This document shows positions 1-8,775 of a DNA stretch of 52,529 bases, one piece after another. Under the pieces are notes generated by a model, which was not told the DNA's origin, did no database searches, and saw only the letters and a list, made by a program, of their open reading frames with translations. The position numbers and the translations under genes are program-made. The DNA lies in contig JAPOQU010000060.1 in NCBI GenBank assembly GCA_026710545.1, positions 1 to 52,529 of the forward strand. Direction: 5' to 3'. The DNA comes from Gammaproteobacteria bacterium (lineage in GTDB: Bacteria; Pseudomonadota; Gammaproteobacteria; Eutrophobiales; Eutrophobiaceae). Numbering within the stretch: position 1 is the first letter of the stretch; the number at the start of each line of letters is the position of its first letter.

Positions 1-128
1 AGCAGGCAGTTGCCGTAGCAGGCAGTTGCCGTAGCAGGCAGTTGCCGTAGCAGGCAGTTGCCGTAGCAGGCAGTTGCCGTAGCAGGCAGTTGCCGTAGCA
101 GGCAGTTGCCGTAGCAGGCAGTTGCCTT
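1..128. repeat. Eight tandem copies of a 16-bp unit
   Basis: The unit AGCAGGCAGTTGCCGT is repeated eight times head to tail from the first base of the window; only the last copy differs (CTT for CGT at its end). The array may continue upstream of the window. Each unit contains the dyad GGCA-GT-TGCC, so the array is eight dyads on a strict 16-bp pitch. Sixteen is not a multiple of three and the reading frames meet TAG stops, so it is not coding. It ends 24 bp before the likely start of the peptide gene. Confidence 0.97.
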
Positions 129-152
129 AATCAACGAATGAGGGCAAGCCTG

Positions 153-350
153 ATGAGCGAACAAGAACAGACCGTTCCGGCTGAGGAACAAGCCAAGAGC
201 GAAGCAGCAACCAGGATAGAGGATACCGAGGCGGAAGCCATCGTGGGCGGCACGAGCCAGTTTGAATACGCCAACCCGAACGATCCGAACAAGCCGGGGG
301 CTGAGGCGCCTGAAGCTCCCAGCGCTGATAATATCCTTGACGGGGTCTAG
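153..350 (+). CDS. Small double-glycine leader peptide, putative substrate of the NHLM-type exporter
   Basis: This encodes a 65-residue acidic peptide. The start is placed at the ATG at 153 because GAGGG at 140-144 sits eight bases upstream; an in-frame ATG at 138 has no such site. Residues 1-33 form a hydrophilic, Glu-rich leader ending in AIVGG; Gly32-Gly33 is a typical cleavage site for a C39 peptidase. The predicted 32-residue mature part begins TSQFEY, is rich in Pro, Asn, Asp and Ala, and has no cysteine. The next three genes encode a fusion protein and two ABC transporters of the NHLM bacteriocin type, one with a C39 peptidase domain, so the peptide is inferred to be their cargo. The leader is not recognisably Nif11- or nitrile-hydratase-like. 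No maturation enzyme is seen in the window, so any modification and the activity are unknown. Confidence 0.7.
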   Translation: MSEQEQTVPAEEQAKSEAATRIEDTEAEAIVGGTSQFEYANPNDPNKPGAEAPEAPSADNILDGV

Positions 351-652
351 AGCGTCGTTCGACCCGAAAGTAACGGCAGGCACAGGCCTGTTCCAGTTGC
401 TTCGGTAGCGCTGACAGTGACAGGAATGAGAGCGCCGTGCGGGCCGGTTCGCACGGAGTTCGCTGAGTAAACCGGCGTTAATGCGGGTGGCGCAGTCCGC
501 GCCGCGGTACCGCGCTTGTACGCTTTTGATTGATATTACCCCCATAGTGTTTGCGCGGCCTGTCCGTTGCTGTGACGCGCAGTCAGGTCCGCCGCGTAAA
601 CCACCTGCAAATCCCCTGAATGATTCATAAGCTCACCCCGTGATATTCGTTC
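351..652. other. Intergenic region between peptide gene and exporter operon
   Basis: No gene is supported here. A hairpin with arms CCGTGCG and CGCACGG lies at 435-456, without a following T-tract. It could attenuate transcription between the abundant peptide message and the exporter genes, but that is inference. No convincing promoter was found. Confidence 0.5.
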
Positions 653-1900
653 ATGGAGGAAACACATGAAAACAGGGCGGTTGAACGCCTCGGAGCGCAT
701 GAACATCTTGATCGCGTTCTCTATGTAACCACGCCCAAGGGCTGGCTGGCGCTGTGCGCCCTGGTGGTCATGCTTGCCGCGGTCGTTGCCTGGGCCGTGC
801 TGGGGGAGGTCTCCACTTATGTAGAGGCCCGGGGCATCATCCTCAGCCGCGGCGGCGCCATCGTCGATGCAACGTCACCCGCCGACGCCAGGCTTTCCCG
901 GATACTGCCCGGGGTTGGCGCTGCGGTAAGCGAAGGCGAGCCGGTGGCCGAGGTCTTCGATGCCGGGACGCTGGAACGCCATTCCGGCGCAATCGCCCTG
1001 GCTGAGGAATGGGCGCAGACGCTGAAAGCGCGCGAGGCGGAAGCGCGTGAAGAAAACGCGATCATAGCGCGCAACGTGGCCCGGCGCCGGGCGCGCCTGG
1101 AGGAGCTTGAACGCACCGGTCGAGAGTTGGTGGAAACTATTCACCAACGCCTGGAAGAGGACCGGGCTTTGCTGGCGCGCGGGGTGGCCAACCGGACTAC
1201 GGTGGAAAACGGCGAGCAGGCCCTGGACCTTGCCCGGCGCAATTTGATTGACACCATGCGCCGCCGCGACGAGATGGAGGCCGGGGACTTGCGCCGCAAG
1301 TATGAGATCAACGCCCGCATTACCCAGGCGAAAACCGAACACATTGAAGCTGCGCGTCAGGTAAGTGAACTCGAGGCCTTGCTCGATACCTGGCGCATCC
1401 GCGCGCCGGTTTCAGGGCGGGTGACGGAAATCAAGGCGCAGGTCGGCGCCACGCTGGAACCGGGCGACCCCATACTCAGCATCGAAACAGGGGAAGAAGA
1501 CATCGACATACTGTTTTATGCCGCTCCCGCAGACGGCAAGCGGATTAAAGCAGGCATGCCGGTCCTGGTGTCGCCGGCCACGGTAAAACGTGAAGAGTTC
1601 GGCTCCATGCTCGGCAAGGTGGAAAGCCGTTCTGAATTCCCGATGAGTCTTGAAGGCATGGTTGCCGCGCTGCGCAACGCCAGGCTCGCCGAAACCTTTT
1701 CGGGCGCCGGCCCCCCTTATCCCGGACGCGTCGCTCTCACGCCTGACCCCTCGACAACCAGCGGTTTTGCCTGGACCTCGCCCCGGGCTGCGGACCTGGA
1801 GGTTACGCCGGGCACCCTGGCCGAGATCGAAATAAAGGTATCCAGCCAGCCGCCGGTCTCGCTGCTCGCGCCGTGGCTCAAGGAGAAATTCGACTTTTGA
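653..1900 (+). CDS. NHLM-type secretion protein, HlyD/membrane-fusion family
   Basis: This 415-residue protein is the periplasmic adaptor of a type I peptide exporter. The N-terminus has the family pattern 'AVERLGAHEHLDRVLYVTTPKGWLAL' in two parts: a cytosolic stretch with LDRVL, then a single membrane segment at about residues 33-55. A lipoyl/barrel-sandwich half follows (GRGGAIVDA-like region near residue 65), then a long charged coiled coil at about 115-240, then the second lipoyl half (RIRAPVSGRVTEI, about 250). The organisation and length match NHLM bacteriocin secretion proteins. The ATG at 653 has only a weak upstream site; the GGAGG at 655-659 would favour an out-of-frame ATG at 666, so the start is not fully certain. 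The stop overlaps the start of the next gene, indicating an operon with translational coupling. Confidence 0.88.
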   Translation: MEETHENRAVERLGAHEHLDRVLYVTTPKGWLALCALVVMLAAVVAWAVLGEVSTYVEARGIILSRGGAIVDATSPADARLSRILPGVGAAVSEGEPVAEVFDAGTLERHSGAIALAEEWAQTLKAREAEAREENAIIARNVARRRARLEELERTGRELVETIHQRLEEDRALLARGVANRTTVENGEQALDLARRNLIDTMRRRDEMEAGDLRRKYEINARITQAKTEHIEAARQVSELEALLDTWRIRAPVSGRVTEIKAQVGATLEPGDPILSIETGEEDIDILFYAAPADGKRIKAGMPVLVSPATVKREEFGSMLGKVESRSEFPMSLEGMVAALRNARLAETFSGAGPPYPGRVALTPDPSTTSGFAWTSPRAADLEVTPGTLAEIEIKVSSQPPVSLLAPWLKEKFDF

Positions 1901-4092
1901 ACGCAACGCCTGAATTTCGTCCCAACCTGGGGCCCGGTCGCGGCGGCCGCAAGGCCGTGCCCACCATCCTGCAGATGGAAACCACGGAGTGCGGCGCGGC
2001 CTGCCTGGGCATGATCCTGGCCTATTACGGCCAATGGGTCCCGCTTGAGGCGCTGCGAGTGCGTTGCGGCGTTTCGCGTGACGGCGGCAACGCCGCCAAT
2101 ATGATGCGGGCGGCGCGGGAATTCGGCCTGGCCGCGCAAGGGTTCCGGAGCAAGCGGATACAATTGTTCGATGTCCCTTTCCCCATGGTGGTCTTCTGGA
2201 ATTTCGATCATTTCGTGGTGCTGGAGGGAATCAAGGGAAACAAGGTCTATATCAACGACCCGGCCGAGGGGCCGCGCCGCCTCTCCCTGGCGGAATTTGA
2301 TGACAGCTATACGGGTTTTTGCTTCAGTTTCGAACCGGGACCCGAGTTCCGCCGCGGCGGCGCCCGACCGAGTGTGGTGCGCGGACTCCTGTCCCGTTTC
2401 AGCCATGCATCAAACCCGCTCATTTTTGCCGCTATCGCGACCCTGGGGCTGGTTATTCCCGGCCTGGCCGTGCCGGCGCTGCTCAAGGTGTTTATCGATG
2501 AGGTCCTGGTGCGGCAGAACGACTCCTGGCTGGCGCCGCTGCTGCTTGGATTGGCCCTGGCCGCCGTCGTACAGGGCGGATTGACCTGGCTGCAGCGGAG
2601 CCTGCTCGCCAGGATGGAAACCAAGCTGTCCATCGTCGCGACAACGCATTTTTTCTGGCATGTCGTGACCTTGCCCATGTTGTTCTTCAGCCAGCGCTAC
2701 GCCGGTGACATTGCCAGCCGGGTGGCGTCGAACGACGCGGTTGCGCGCCTGCTCTCCGGTGAACTCTCGATCAACGCGATCAACCTGCTGACCATGGCGA
2801 TCTACGCGGCCGTGATGCTGTCTTTTGACGTGTCCCTGACGTTGATCGCGTTGTCCATGGTCGCTGCCAATTTACTCGTATTGCACCTTGCCTCGAACGC
2901 CCGTGAGAATGCCAACCGGCGCCTGTTGAGGGAGCAGGGAAAGGTCGCCGGCGCGTCCATAAACGGTATCCGTATCATCGAGACACTGAAGGCCAACGGC
3001 GCTGAAGGCGATTTTTTCGCGCGCTGGGCCGGCATCCACGTCAATGCCCTCACTGCCCAGCAGCGCCTCGGCCTGGTTACAACCCTTGCAAACACCGCCC
3101 CGCCGCTGCTTACCCTGCTTACCGTCATTGCCATTCTCGGCTTTGGCGGGCTGCGTATTCTCGAAGGCGCGCTGACTATCGGCGGTTTGATTGCTTTTCA
3201 AAGCCTGACTCTCAGCTTTTCGGCGCCGGTGGCCGGCCTGGTGCGCTTCGGCGCCAACCTGCAGCTGGTAAAAGGCGACATCGCCCGCCTTGACGACGTG
3301 CTTAACTATGAAGCCGACGCGCGCACCGTGCGCGGACTGTACCAACCCGAGCCGGAGCTGGCGGCGCCGGCGCCGCGCGGCTTCGTTGACCTGGACCGGG
3401 TCACGTTCGGGTATAACAGCGCAGACCGGCCACTGCTCGAGGACTTCAGCCTGTCTATCGCGCCGGGTCAGCGCGTGGCGCTGGTGGGCGGGTCCGGCAG
3501 CGGCAAATCAACTATCGCCAGGCTGATCTGTGGCTTGCTGACGCCCTGGTCGGGCAGCGTGCGCATAGACGGACAGGCGCTGGATGCCATCCCCCCGGCT
3601 CGGTTGGCCGAGTTGCTGGCGCACGTTGACCAGGAGATTATCCTGTTTGAAGCAAGCGTGCGGGATAACGTTACCCTGTGGGACCCGACCATAGAAGAAC
3701 GCGATATTGTCCGGGCGTTGCGCGATGCCATGCTCCACGACGTGGTTGCCGCGCGCCCCCTTAAATACGACGCGCCGGTTGACGAAAACGGGCGGAATTT
3801 CAGCGGCGGGCAGCGCCAGCGCCTGGAACTGGCGCGCGCGCTGGTGCGCAATCCTGCGGCGCTGGTGCTGGATGAGGCGACCGCGGCGCTGGACCCCATC
3901 ACCGAACTTGCAATAGACGACAGGCTGCGGCAACGCGGCTGCACCTGCGTGATCGTCGCCCACCGTCTCAGCGCCATCAGGGACGCGGACGAGATTATCG
4001 TGCTCGACCAGGGACGGATTGTCCAGCGCGGCGACCACCAGCGCCTGGTCATGGAAGACGGTCTTTATCGAACGCTGGTCATGTCGGATTGA
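1897..4092 (+). CDS. NHLM-type peptidase/ABC transporter with C39 peptidase domain
   Basis: This protein is a bacteriocin-processing exporter: it cleaves the leader after Gly-Gly and exports the peptide. The proposed start is TTG at 1897, which overlaps the previous stop as TTGA and has AGGAG at 1881-1885; a GTG at 1873 is the longer alternative. The C39 domain spans about residues 20-150, with catalytic Cys in TTECGAACLG, His in DHFVVLEGI and Asp in INDPAEG, all present. Six membrane segments follow at about 170-440, then an ATPase domain with Walker A GGSGSGKST, signature FSGGQRQR and Walker B ALVLDEATAALD. About 731 residues is normal for the family. Neighbours: fusion protein before, second ABC transporter after. 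Confidence 0.92.
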   Translation: MNATPEFRPNLGPGRGGRKAVPTILQMETTECGAACLGMILAYYGQWVPLEALRVRCGVSRDGGNAANMMRAAREFGLAAQGFRSKRIQLFDVPFPMVVFWNFDHFVVLEGIKGNKVYINDPAEGPRRLSLAEFDDSYTGFCFSFEPGPEFRRGGARPSVVRGLLSRFSHASNPLIFAAIATLGLVIPGLAVPALLKVFIDEVLVRQNDSWLAPLLLGLALAAVVQGGLTWLQRSLLARMETKLSIVATTHFFWHVVTLPMLFFSQRYAGDIASRVASNDAVARLLSGELSINAINLLTMAIYAAVMLSFDVSLTLIALSMVAANLLVLHLASNARENANRRLLREQGKVAGASINGIRIIETLKANGAEGDFFARWAGIHVNALTAQQRLGLVTTLANTAPPLLTLLTVIAILGFGGLRILEGALTIGGLIAFQSLTLSFSAPVAGLVRFGANLQLVKGDIARLDDVLNYEADARTVRGLYQPEPELAAPAPRGFVDLDRVTFGYNSADRPLLEDFSLSIAPGQRVALVGGSGSGKSTIARLICGLLTPWSGSVRIDGQALDAIPPARLAELLAHVDQEIILFEASVRDNVTLWDPTIEERDIVRALRDAMLHDVVAARPLKYDAPVDENGRNFSGGQRQRLELARALVRNPAALVLDEATAALDPITELAIDDRLRQRGCTCVIVAHRLSAIRDADEIIVLDQGRIVQRGDHQRLVMEDGLYRTLVMSD

Positions 4093-4096
4093 GGCG

Positions 4097-7018
4097 ATGC
4101 GCGACATTCCAATCATTGAACGCATTCGCGGCGTCCGCATTGAGACCGGGGCGCACCAGCCGTTCATCATGGACAACCCCGCGCGCGTCCACTTTGTGGA
4201 GCAGGGACACCTGGACGTATTCATCACCCGGCTTGACGCGAACGCGGCAATGGGGCGGCGCTATTTCGTCACCCGCCTGAGTGCGGGACAGGTGGCCTTT
4301 GGCGTTGAGCGAATTCAGACTCCGGCAAGCGCTTTCGGTTTTCTTGCCGTGCCGGGCCTGGACACGGTCATCATCACCGGGGAGCGTGAAGGCATAGCGT
4401 CAAAGAGTTTCGATATCCACGCGGTCAACTGGATCGACGAGTGGACCTCCCAATTGTCGGAATTCCTGGTGCGCGACACCCCGCCCCCCAGGGACGTCCT
4501 GGCGCTCGAAGCGGACCCCGACGTGCCATACGTTTCAGGTTCCGCGCTCACCGCGCAGCATAATGATATCACCTGGGTCAGCGCGGATACGCCTGTGCGT
4601 TTCCTGGGACGGGATGACATGGTTGTGGCTGCCGGAGACGAACTGCTGCCCGTCACCGAGCGCACCTGGTGTGAAACAGACGCCGATGCCAGGGTATCCG
4701 GGTTTTACACGCCGGCTGCGCTGGTCCAGGGGCGCCTCTGGCCCGGCCTGGATCGTTTCGGCGCGCGCGTGCTTGAGTTCGCCCTGGGCGCGGAGACCGC
4801 GGCCGTCGAGACTTTGCAAACGCAACGCCGCAACGTCCACGAAGCCCGGCACGCGTCCGTCGCCCGGGCGCTAAGGGGCTTCGGCAGTATTTTCGGCGGC
4901 AAGGATAACGATGCGCTTGGTGACGCGCGCGGCGAGACGCCGTTGCAAATGGCAACGGAACTGGTCGCCGCGTCCTGCGGCGCTACGCTGAAAATCCCGG
5001 CTCAGGCAGGGGATAGCGGCACGCCCATTGAGGCTGCCAAGGCGCTTGCGCGCCGTTCCGGGATAAAAACGCGGCGTATAGCGCTCGCGCCGGGTTGGTG
5101 GCGGCGGGATGGTCCTTCTTTCGTGGGGCTCACAACCGGGGAAGACGGCGGGGAAAAACCGCTTGGGATTCTTTCAGACCAGCGCGGCGTCTATCGCGCG
5201 CGGGATCCGGAAACAGGCGCCAGCTGGCCGGTAAACGGCAAAACTGCCCATAAAATAGCGACTGAGGGGCTGGCCTTGTACGCGCCGCTTCCGGAACGGG
5301 TCGAAGGCGTCAGGGCGGTATTCGGTTTCTCCATGCACAGGCTTTGGCGGGACTTCGGAGCCATCCTTGCCCTGGGCATCCTGGGGGGGCTCGTCGCCTT
5401 GTTGACTCCGGTTCTTACCGGCCAGGTACTGGCCGAATTTATCCCGCGCCGGGAGCTGCCGCTGTGGGGCGCGGCCCTGGGCGCGCTGCTCCTGGTTGCC
5501 TTCGGCAGCATGATCTTCGAGCTTGTGCGCGGACTGGCGATGTTGCGCATAGAGGGACGGATCAACGAACGCCTGCAGGCTGCGGTCTGGAGTCGGCTGG
5601 TCTCCTTGCCGACGCCGTTGTTTCGGGATTTCACCGCCGGCGACCTTGCCGACCGGGCCAATGGCATCAGCAGGATTCGCCAGGCGCTGACCGCCGCCGC
5701 GCTGCAGGCGGCGCTAAGCGGCATCTTCTCGCTGTTCAGCCTGGCGTTATTGTTCTACTACAGTTGGTTCATCGCGTTGTGCATCTGTGCCCTGCTGCTG
5801 CTGGTGATGGGGGCAACCTGTTTTTTCTCCCTGGGCCAGGTGCGCCACTATCGCAAGGTATTCCACGCTAACGGCGCCATCAACGGGTTTGTCTTCCAGC
5901 TGATCAGCGGTCTCGCCAAACTCCGGGTAGCCAATGCCGAAAGTTACGCACTCGCGCGCTGGGCGCAACATTTTGCCGAACAAAAGAAGGAGGCGCTTGC
6001 CGCGTTGCGCTGGGGCGCCGGCCAGCACGTCATCATCGGCATGTACACCCCCCTGGCCCTGCTGGTCGTATTCGGCCTGTTCCACTACGCCCTGGTGAGC
6101 GGAAATCGGCAACCCTTGCTCGGCCTTGCCGAATTTCTGTCTTTCAATGCCGCGCTCGGACAACTCACGGCCGCGGCGATCGGGCTGACCAGCGCCGCCA
6201 CGACGGCAGCAGGCGTTATCCCCCTGTTCGAGCGCGTGCGTCCGATCCTCGACGCCCGTCCCGAGAATGCGGGAGGCAGCATTGACCCGGGCGATATCAA
6301 GGGCGAACTGGAGTTTGCCAACGTGACTTTCCGTTACGCGCCGGACGGACCTGCCGCGCTTGACGGCATGTCATTCTCTATCCGGCAAGGCGATTACGTG
6401 GCCTTTGTCGGCCCGTCCGGTTGCGGGAAATCAACGATATACCGCCTGCTGCTGGGCTTCGAACGACCCACTTCGGGGACGGTCTTCCTGGACGGACACG
6501 ACCTCTCGAGCCTCGACCTGACCGAGGTGCGCAGACGCATGGGAGTCGTCCTGCAGAACGGCCAGGTCGTTGCCGGCAGCATTTTCGAGAACATCGCCGG
6601 CATGTCTCCATTGAGCCCCGCCGAGGCCTGGGCGGCCGCGCGCGCGGCCGCGCTGGAAGACGACATCCGGGCGATGCCTATGGGTATGCGCACCATGCTG
6701 CCCGAGGGCGGCGTCGGGCTGTCCACGGGCCAGAAGCAGCGCCTGCTGATCGCCCGGGCGCTGGCGCACAAACCACGCGTCCTGTTGTTCGACGAGGCCA
6801 CCAGCGCACTCGACAATCAAGCCCAGTCCGTAGTCCAGGCATCGATCAAAAAGCTCGGTATTACCCGCGTGGTCATCGCCCACCGTCTCAGCTCGATCCG
6901 CGACGTCGACCGCATCTACGTGCTTGAAGCCGGGCGTATTGTCGAAAACGGCCGTCACGAAGACCTGATGGCGCGCGACGGCGCCTTTGCCGCATTATCC
7001 CGCCGCCAGCTGGTGTAA
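4097..7018 (+). CDS. NHLM-type ABC transporter, ATP-binding/permease protein with long N-terminal domain
   Basis: This is the second ABC half-transporter of the NHLM system, about 973 residues. The ATG at 4097 lies four bases after the preceding stop, with GAGG just upstream. Residues 1 to about 400 lack a catalytic C39 triad; the first part resembles a cyclic-nucleotide-binding-like fold and the second a degenerate peptidase-like region, as in related proteins. Membrane segments lie at about 420-700. The ATPase domain has Walker A GPSGCGKST, Walker B VLLFDEATSALD and a degenerate signature LSTGQKQR. NHLM systems usually carry one peptidase-bearing and one peptidase-less transporter, matching this pair. 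No terminator follows the stop. Confidence 0.9.
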   Translation: MRDIPIIERIRGVRIETGAHQPFIMDNPARVHFVEQGHLDVFITRLDANAAMGRRYFVTRLSAGQVAFGVERIQTPASAFGFLAVPGLDTVIITGEREGIASKSFDIHAVNWIDEWTSQLSEFLVRDTPPPRDVLALEADPDVPYVSGSALTAQHNDITWVSADTPVRFLGRDDMVVAAGDELLPVTERTWCETDADARVSGFYTPAALVQGRLWPGLDRFGARVLEFALGAETAAVETLQTQRRNVHEARHASVARALRGFGSIFGGKDNDALGDARGETPLQMATELVAASCGATLKIPAQAGDSGTPIEAAKALARRSGIKTRRIALAPGWWRRDGPSFVGLTTGEDGGEKPLGILSDQRGVYRARDPETGASWPVNGKTAHKIATEGLALYAPLPERVEGVRAVFGFSMHRLWRDFGAILALGILGGLVALLTPVLTGQVLAEFIPRRELPLWGAALGALLLVAFGSMIFELVRGLAMLRIEGRINERLQAAVWSRLVSLPTPLFRDFTAGDLADRANGISRIRQALTAAALQAALSGIFSLFSLALLFYYSWFIALCICALLLLVMGATCFFSLGQVRHYRKVFHANGAINGFVFQLISGLAKLRVANAESYALARWAQHFAEQKKEALAALRWGAGQHVIIGMYTPLALLVVFGLFHYALVSGNRQPLLGLAEFLSFNAALGQLTAAAIGLTSAATTAAGVIPLFERVRPILDARPENAGGSIDPGDIKGELEFANVTFRYAPDGPAALDGMSFSIRQGDYVAFVGPSGCGKSTIYRLLLGFERPTSGTVFLDGHDLSSLDLTEVRRRMGVVLQNGQVVAGSIFENIAGMSPLSPAEAWAAARAAALEDDIRAMPMGMRTMLPEGGVGLSTGQKQRLLIARALAHKPRVLLFDEATSALDNQAQSVVQASIKKLGITRVVIAHRLSSIRDVDRIYVLEAGRIVENGRHEDLMARDGAFAALSRRQLV

Positions 7019-7489
7019 GGGCAGGAGCAAGCTGAGTTACGCGCTGTCGGGGTACGCGGAGATCTGATCATGATGGTTCGGAAAATACTTGTTCTGGAAA
7101 TACTCCATCCATCTTCCTGACAATTCAATTCGGGAAAAAACTGTGGATAGGTACGCTGCCTGCGGCTATATTTGTTGAACGGGACTCATAACCGCCGGCA
7201 TTCAAGGGGTCCGACCACCCTAACTATTTGTTTTTGTTGAATATATGCTCCGTGTGCTCCTGAAATTTCCGCTTAAACCCCCCTTTTTGCTATCAAAATG
7301 GAGACCGTAAGGTTTCCAAATTTGTTTAGCGGCGTGATTCTGCTGATTCACTGCGGGCTGGTACAGTGCCTGGTACCTCTCCCTTAAAGTCCTGTTTTGG
7401 TGGACAAAAAGTGTTGTTTAAGCCAGTTGAAAGACCATCTGTTGTGAAAGTATTCCCTTATTATCAGTAACTTCACTCAGTCAGGACTG
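7019..7489. other. Intergenic scar region without recognisable gene
   Basis: About 470 bases with no supported coding sequence, RNA gene or terminator. Composition is more AT-rich than the exporter operon. It leads into a transposase remnant, so it may be degraded mobile-element DNA. A short stretch reading GGTCTGACCCC at about 7489 resembles the ends of the GGGGTCAGA inverted repeats found further along the window. Confidence 0.4.
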
Positions 7490-7502
7490 GTCTGACCCCT
7501 CA

Positions 7503-7783
7503 AGCAGGTCTTTCCCGGAGGCGCGGCGGTTATTGCGCAAGCTGGCGTTTCATTACACCCTAAACACGCCAGTTGGCTGAACATGGTGGAGATTGAGATT
7601 GGCAACATGAACCGGCAATGTCTGGACCGTCGTGTTGACAGCATGGACTTGCTGGAATCGGGACGGGCTGCCTGGGAGACCCGACGCAACCGGGAGCAGG
7701 CCAGTATCAACTGGATGTTTGATGTCGACAAGGCCCGGACCAAACTGCACCGGGCCTATGACAAGTTAACCGGTCAGAATTAA
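7503..7783 (+). pseudogene. C-terminal remnant of an IS630-family DDE transposase
   Basis: From about 7512 the frame reads FPEARRLLRKLAFHYT. A base is missing in the run at about 7558-7561: restoring one C gives TPKHASWLNMVEIEIG, the well-conserved C-terminal region of IS630-type transposases, which includes the last catalytic acidic residue (E of NMVEIEIG). From 7583 the other frame continues without interruption to QCLDRRV and ends ARTKLHRAYDKL at 7783. Only about 90 of some 340 residues remain and they are split by the frameshift, so the element is dead. Its 5' part and terminal repeats were not found. Confidence 0.75.
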
Positions 7784-7794
7784 ATTGAAGTAAC

Positions 7795-7958
7795 CTCTAA
7801 AAATGCCATCCTGGGCATTTTTAGAGACGGAAACGAAAAATGTCGATTTTCCGTTTCCTTCATTTTCAATCACTTACGTGATTAAAAATGGCAGCATATC
7901 CCTATGCTGCACGGGCGCCTCTAATTTTTTAGAGGCGCCCTTGAAAGAGTACTAGGCA
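7795..7958 (-). repeat. Array of five hairpins ending in a CTAGTACTCTTTC head
   Basis: Five consecutive stem-loops occupy 7795-7940: arms at 7795-7807/7814-7826 (CTCTAAAAATGCC), 7830-7857 (GGAAACG arms), 7868-7883 (AATCAC/GTGATT), 7891-7910 (GCAGCATA/TATGCTGC) and 7913-7940 (GGGCGCCTCTAA arms). Directly beyond them, on the minus strand, lies CTAGTACTCTTTCAA (7958-7943). The same head followed by other hairpins recurs at 30666 and 52328 on the plus strand. Read on the minus strand, some loops carry CAGGAT or AGGGA. Function unknown; a non-autonomous mobile repeat or a structured RNA are both possible. Confidence 0.75.
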
Positions 7959-8212
7959 CATCCGGCACCCAGTTTCGTATCGACTACTTAAAACCCGACG
8001 GCGCCATCGGCTTCTACTGGCCTGATTGGGTAGTCGTTCAAAAAACTCGTGATGCCGATTCTGATCGACACTTCAGCGGTGGCTGTATAAATGACAACGA
8101 ACCGCCGACAATGGGAGAGCGACGGGCACGTTGGGGGTATGGTTATCATGACCAAGTCGAAGTAAATCAGAAGAGTCAAATCAGGCGTCGTCAACAACCA
8201 GTGTTTGCTTAA
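7955..8212 (+). pseudogene. Fragment resembling the C-terminus of a type III restriction enzyme Res subunit
   Basis: An open frame without start codon reads from about 7955 to the TAA at 8210-8212. Its first part, FRIDYLKPDGAIGFYWPDWV followed by VVQKT, resembles the region of type III restriction Res subunits (pattern FYxPDFVVVQ) just before the nuclease motif. After that the similarity fades and the expected ETKG motif is missing, so this is a short, broken remnant. It follows a repeat array and a dead transposase, consistent with deletion of a once larger mobile or defence region. The call rests on one motif and is tentative. Confidence 0.4.
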
Positions 8213-8772
8213 TTCAAGCTCATCCCCGCAGCCATGGACATGACATCTTCCAGGTATTTATCGTAGTAATACAGATCTGTTGCCTGGTAAAGCATCAGGT
8301 ACAATACCTCACCTTTTACCGCGCCGGCAACGAAAGCACGCCGGGGAACGTCGCCGGCGATGAAATCAAAGCTGGACTGAAAGCCCGGGTTGCCGTCAAT
8401 CATCAACGGCTTTAATCCGCTGCTCCCGGAAATCGTGGCCCCAAGTTCTTTCGCGATGGAGGATTCGACGATTTCCACTATCTCATTCGGCAACAAATCA
8501 GTAGTAAAAACCGGATACGGATTATCACGGCTTGATTTGAACAGGGGTTTCCCGTTTTTTATCGCCGGAAAAAATGTCACGGAATTCAGGATAACTCCGT
8601 CTGTTGTCCAGGTCGGGTAACCCCCCATACGATCCGCGGGAGGCGCTGCATTCCAGGGTTTGGTCGGAGACACCGCAATCTGTTGTACCTCAACAAGCCC
8701 GGGTTGAACCAATGTGTACTGGTTGCAGGCGCTCAACAGAAGAACGCCGGCAAGAATGAGCAGTCTGTTCAT
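8209..8772 (-). CDS. Predicted lipoprotein of unknown function
   Basis: This 187-residue protein begins with a lipoprotein signal, MNRLLILAGVLLLSAC, with the lipobox Cys at residue 16, so it should be anchored to a membrane facing the periplasm. The rest is a soluble domain without recognised motif; it contains WTTDGVILNSVTFF and ends with a Tyr-rich stretch. The start has GGGG about nine bases upstream. It lies three bases after the M48 protease gene on the same strand, and the second lipoprotein gene precedes that, so the three probably form one envelope-related operon. Its stop overlaps the end of the facing restriction-like remnant. Confidence 0.75.
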   Translation of the reverse strand: MNRLLILAGVLLLSACNQYTLVQPGLVEVQQIAVSPTKPWNAAPPADRMGGYPTWTTDGVILNSVTFFPAIKNGKPLFKSSRDNPYPVFTTDLLPNEIVEIVESSIAKELGATISGSSGLKPLMIDGNPGFQSSFDFIAGDVPRRAFVAGAVKGEVLYLMLYQATDLYYYDKYLEDVMSMAAGMSLN

Positions 8773-8775
8773 GTG

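Noticed and set aside
1..128. CRISPR array
   Set aside because: The 16-bp units follow each other without spacers, and no cas gene is nearby.
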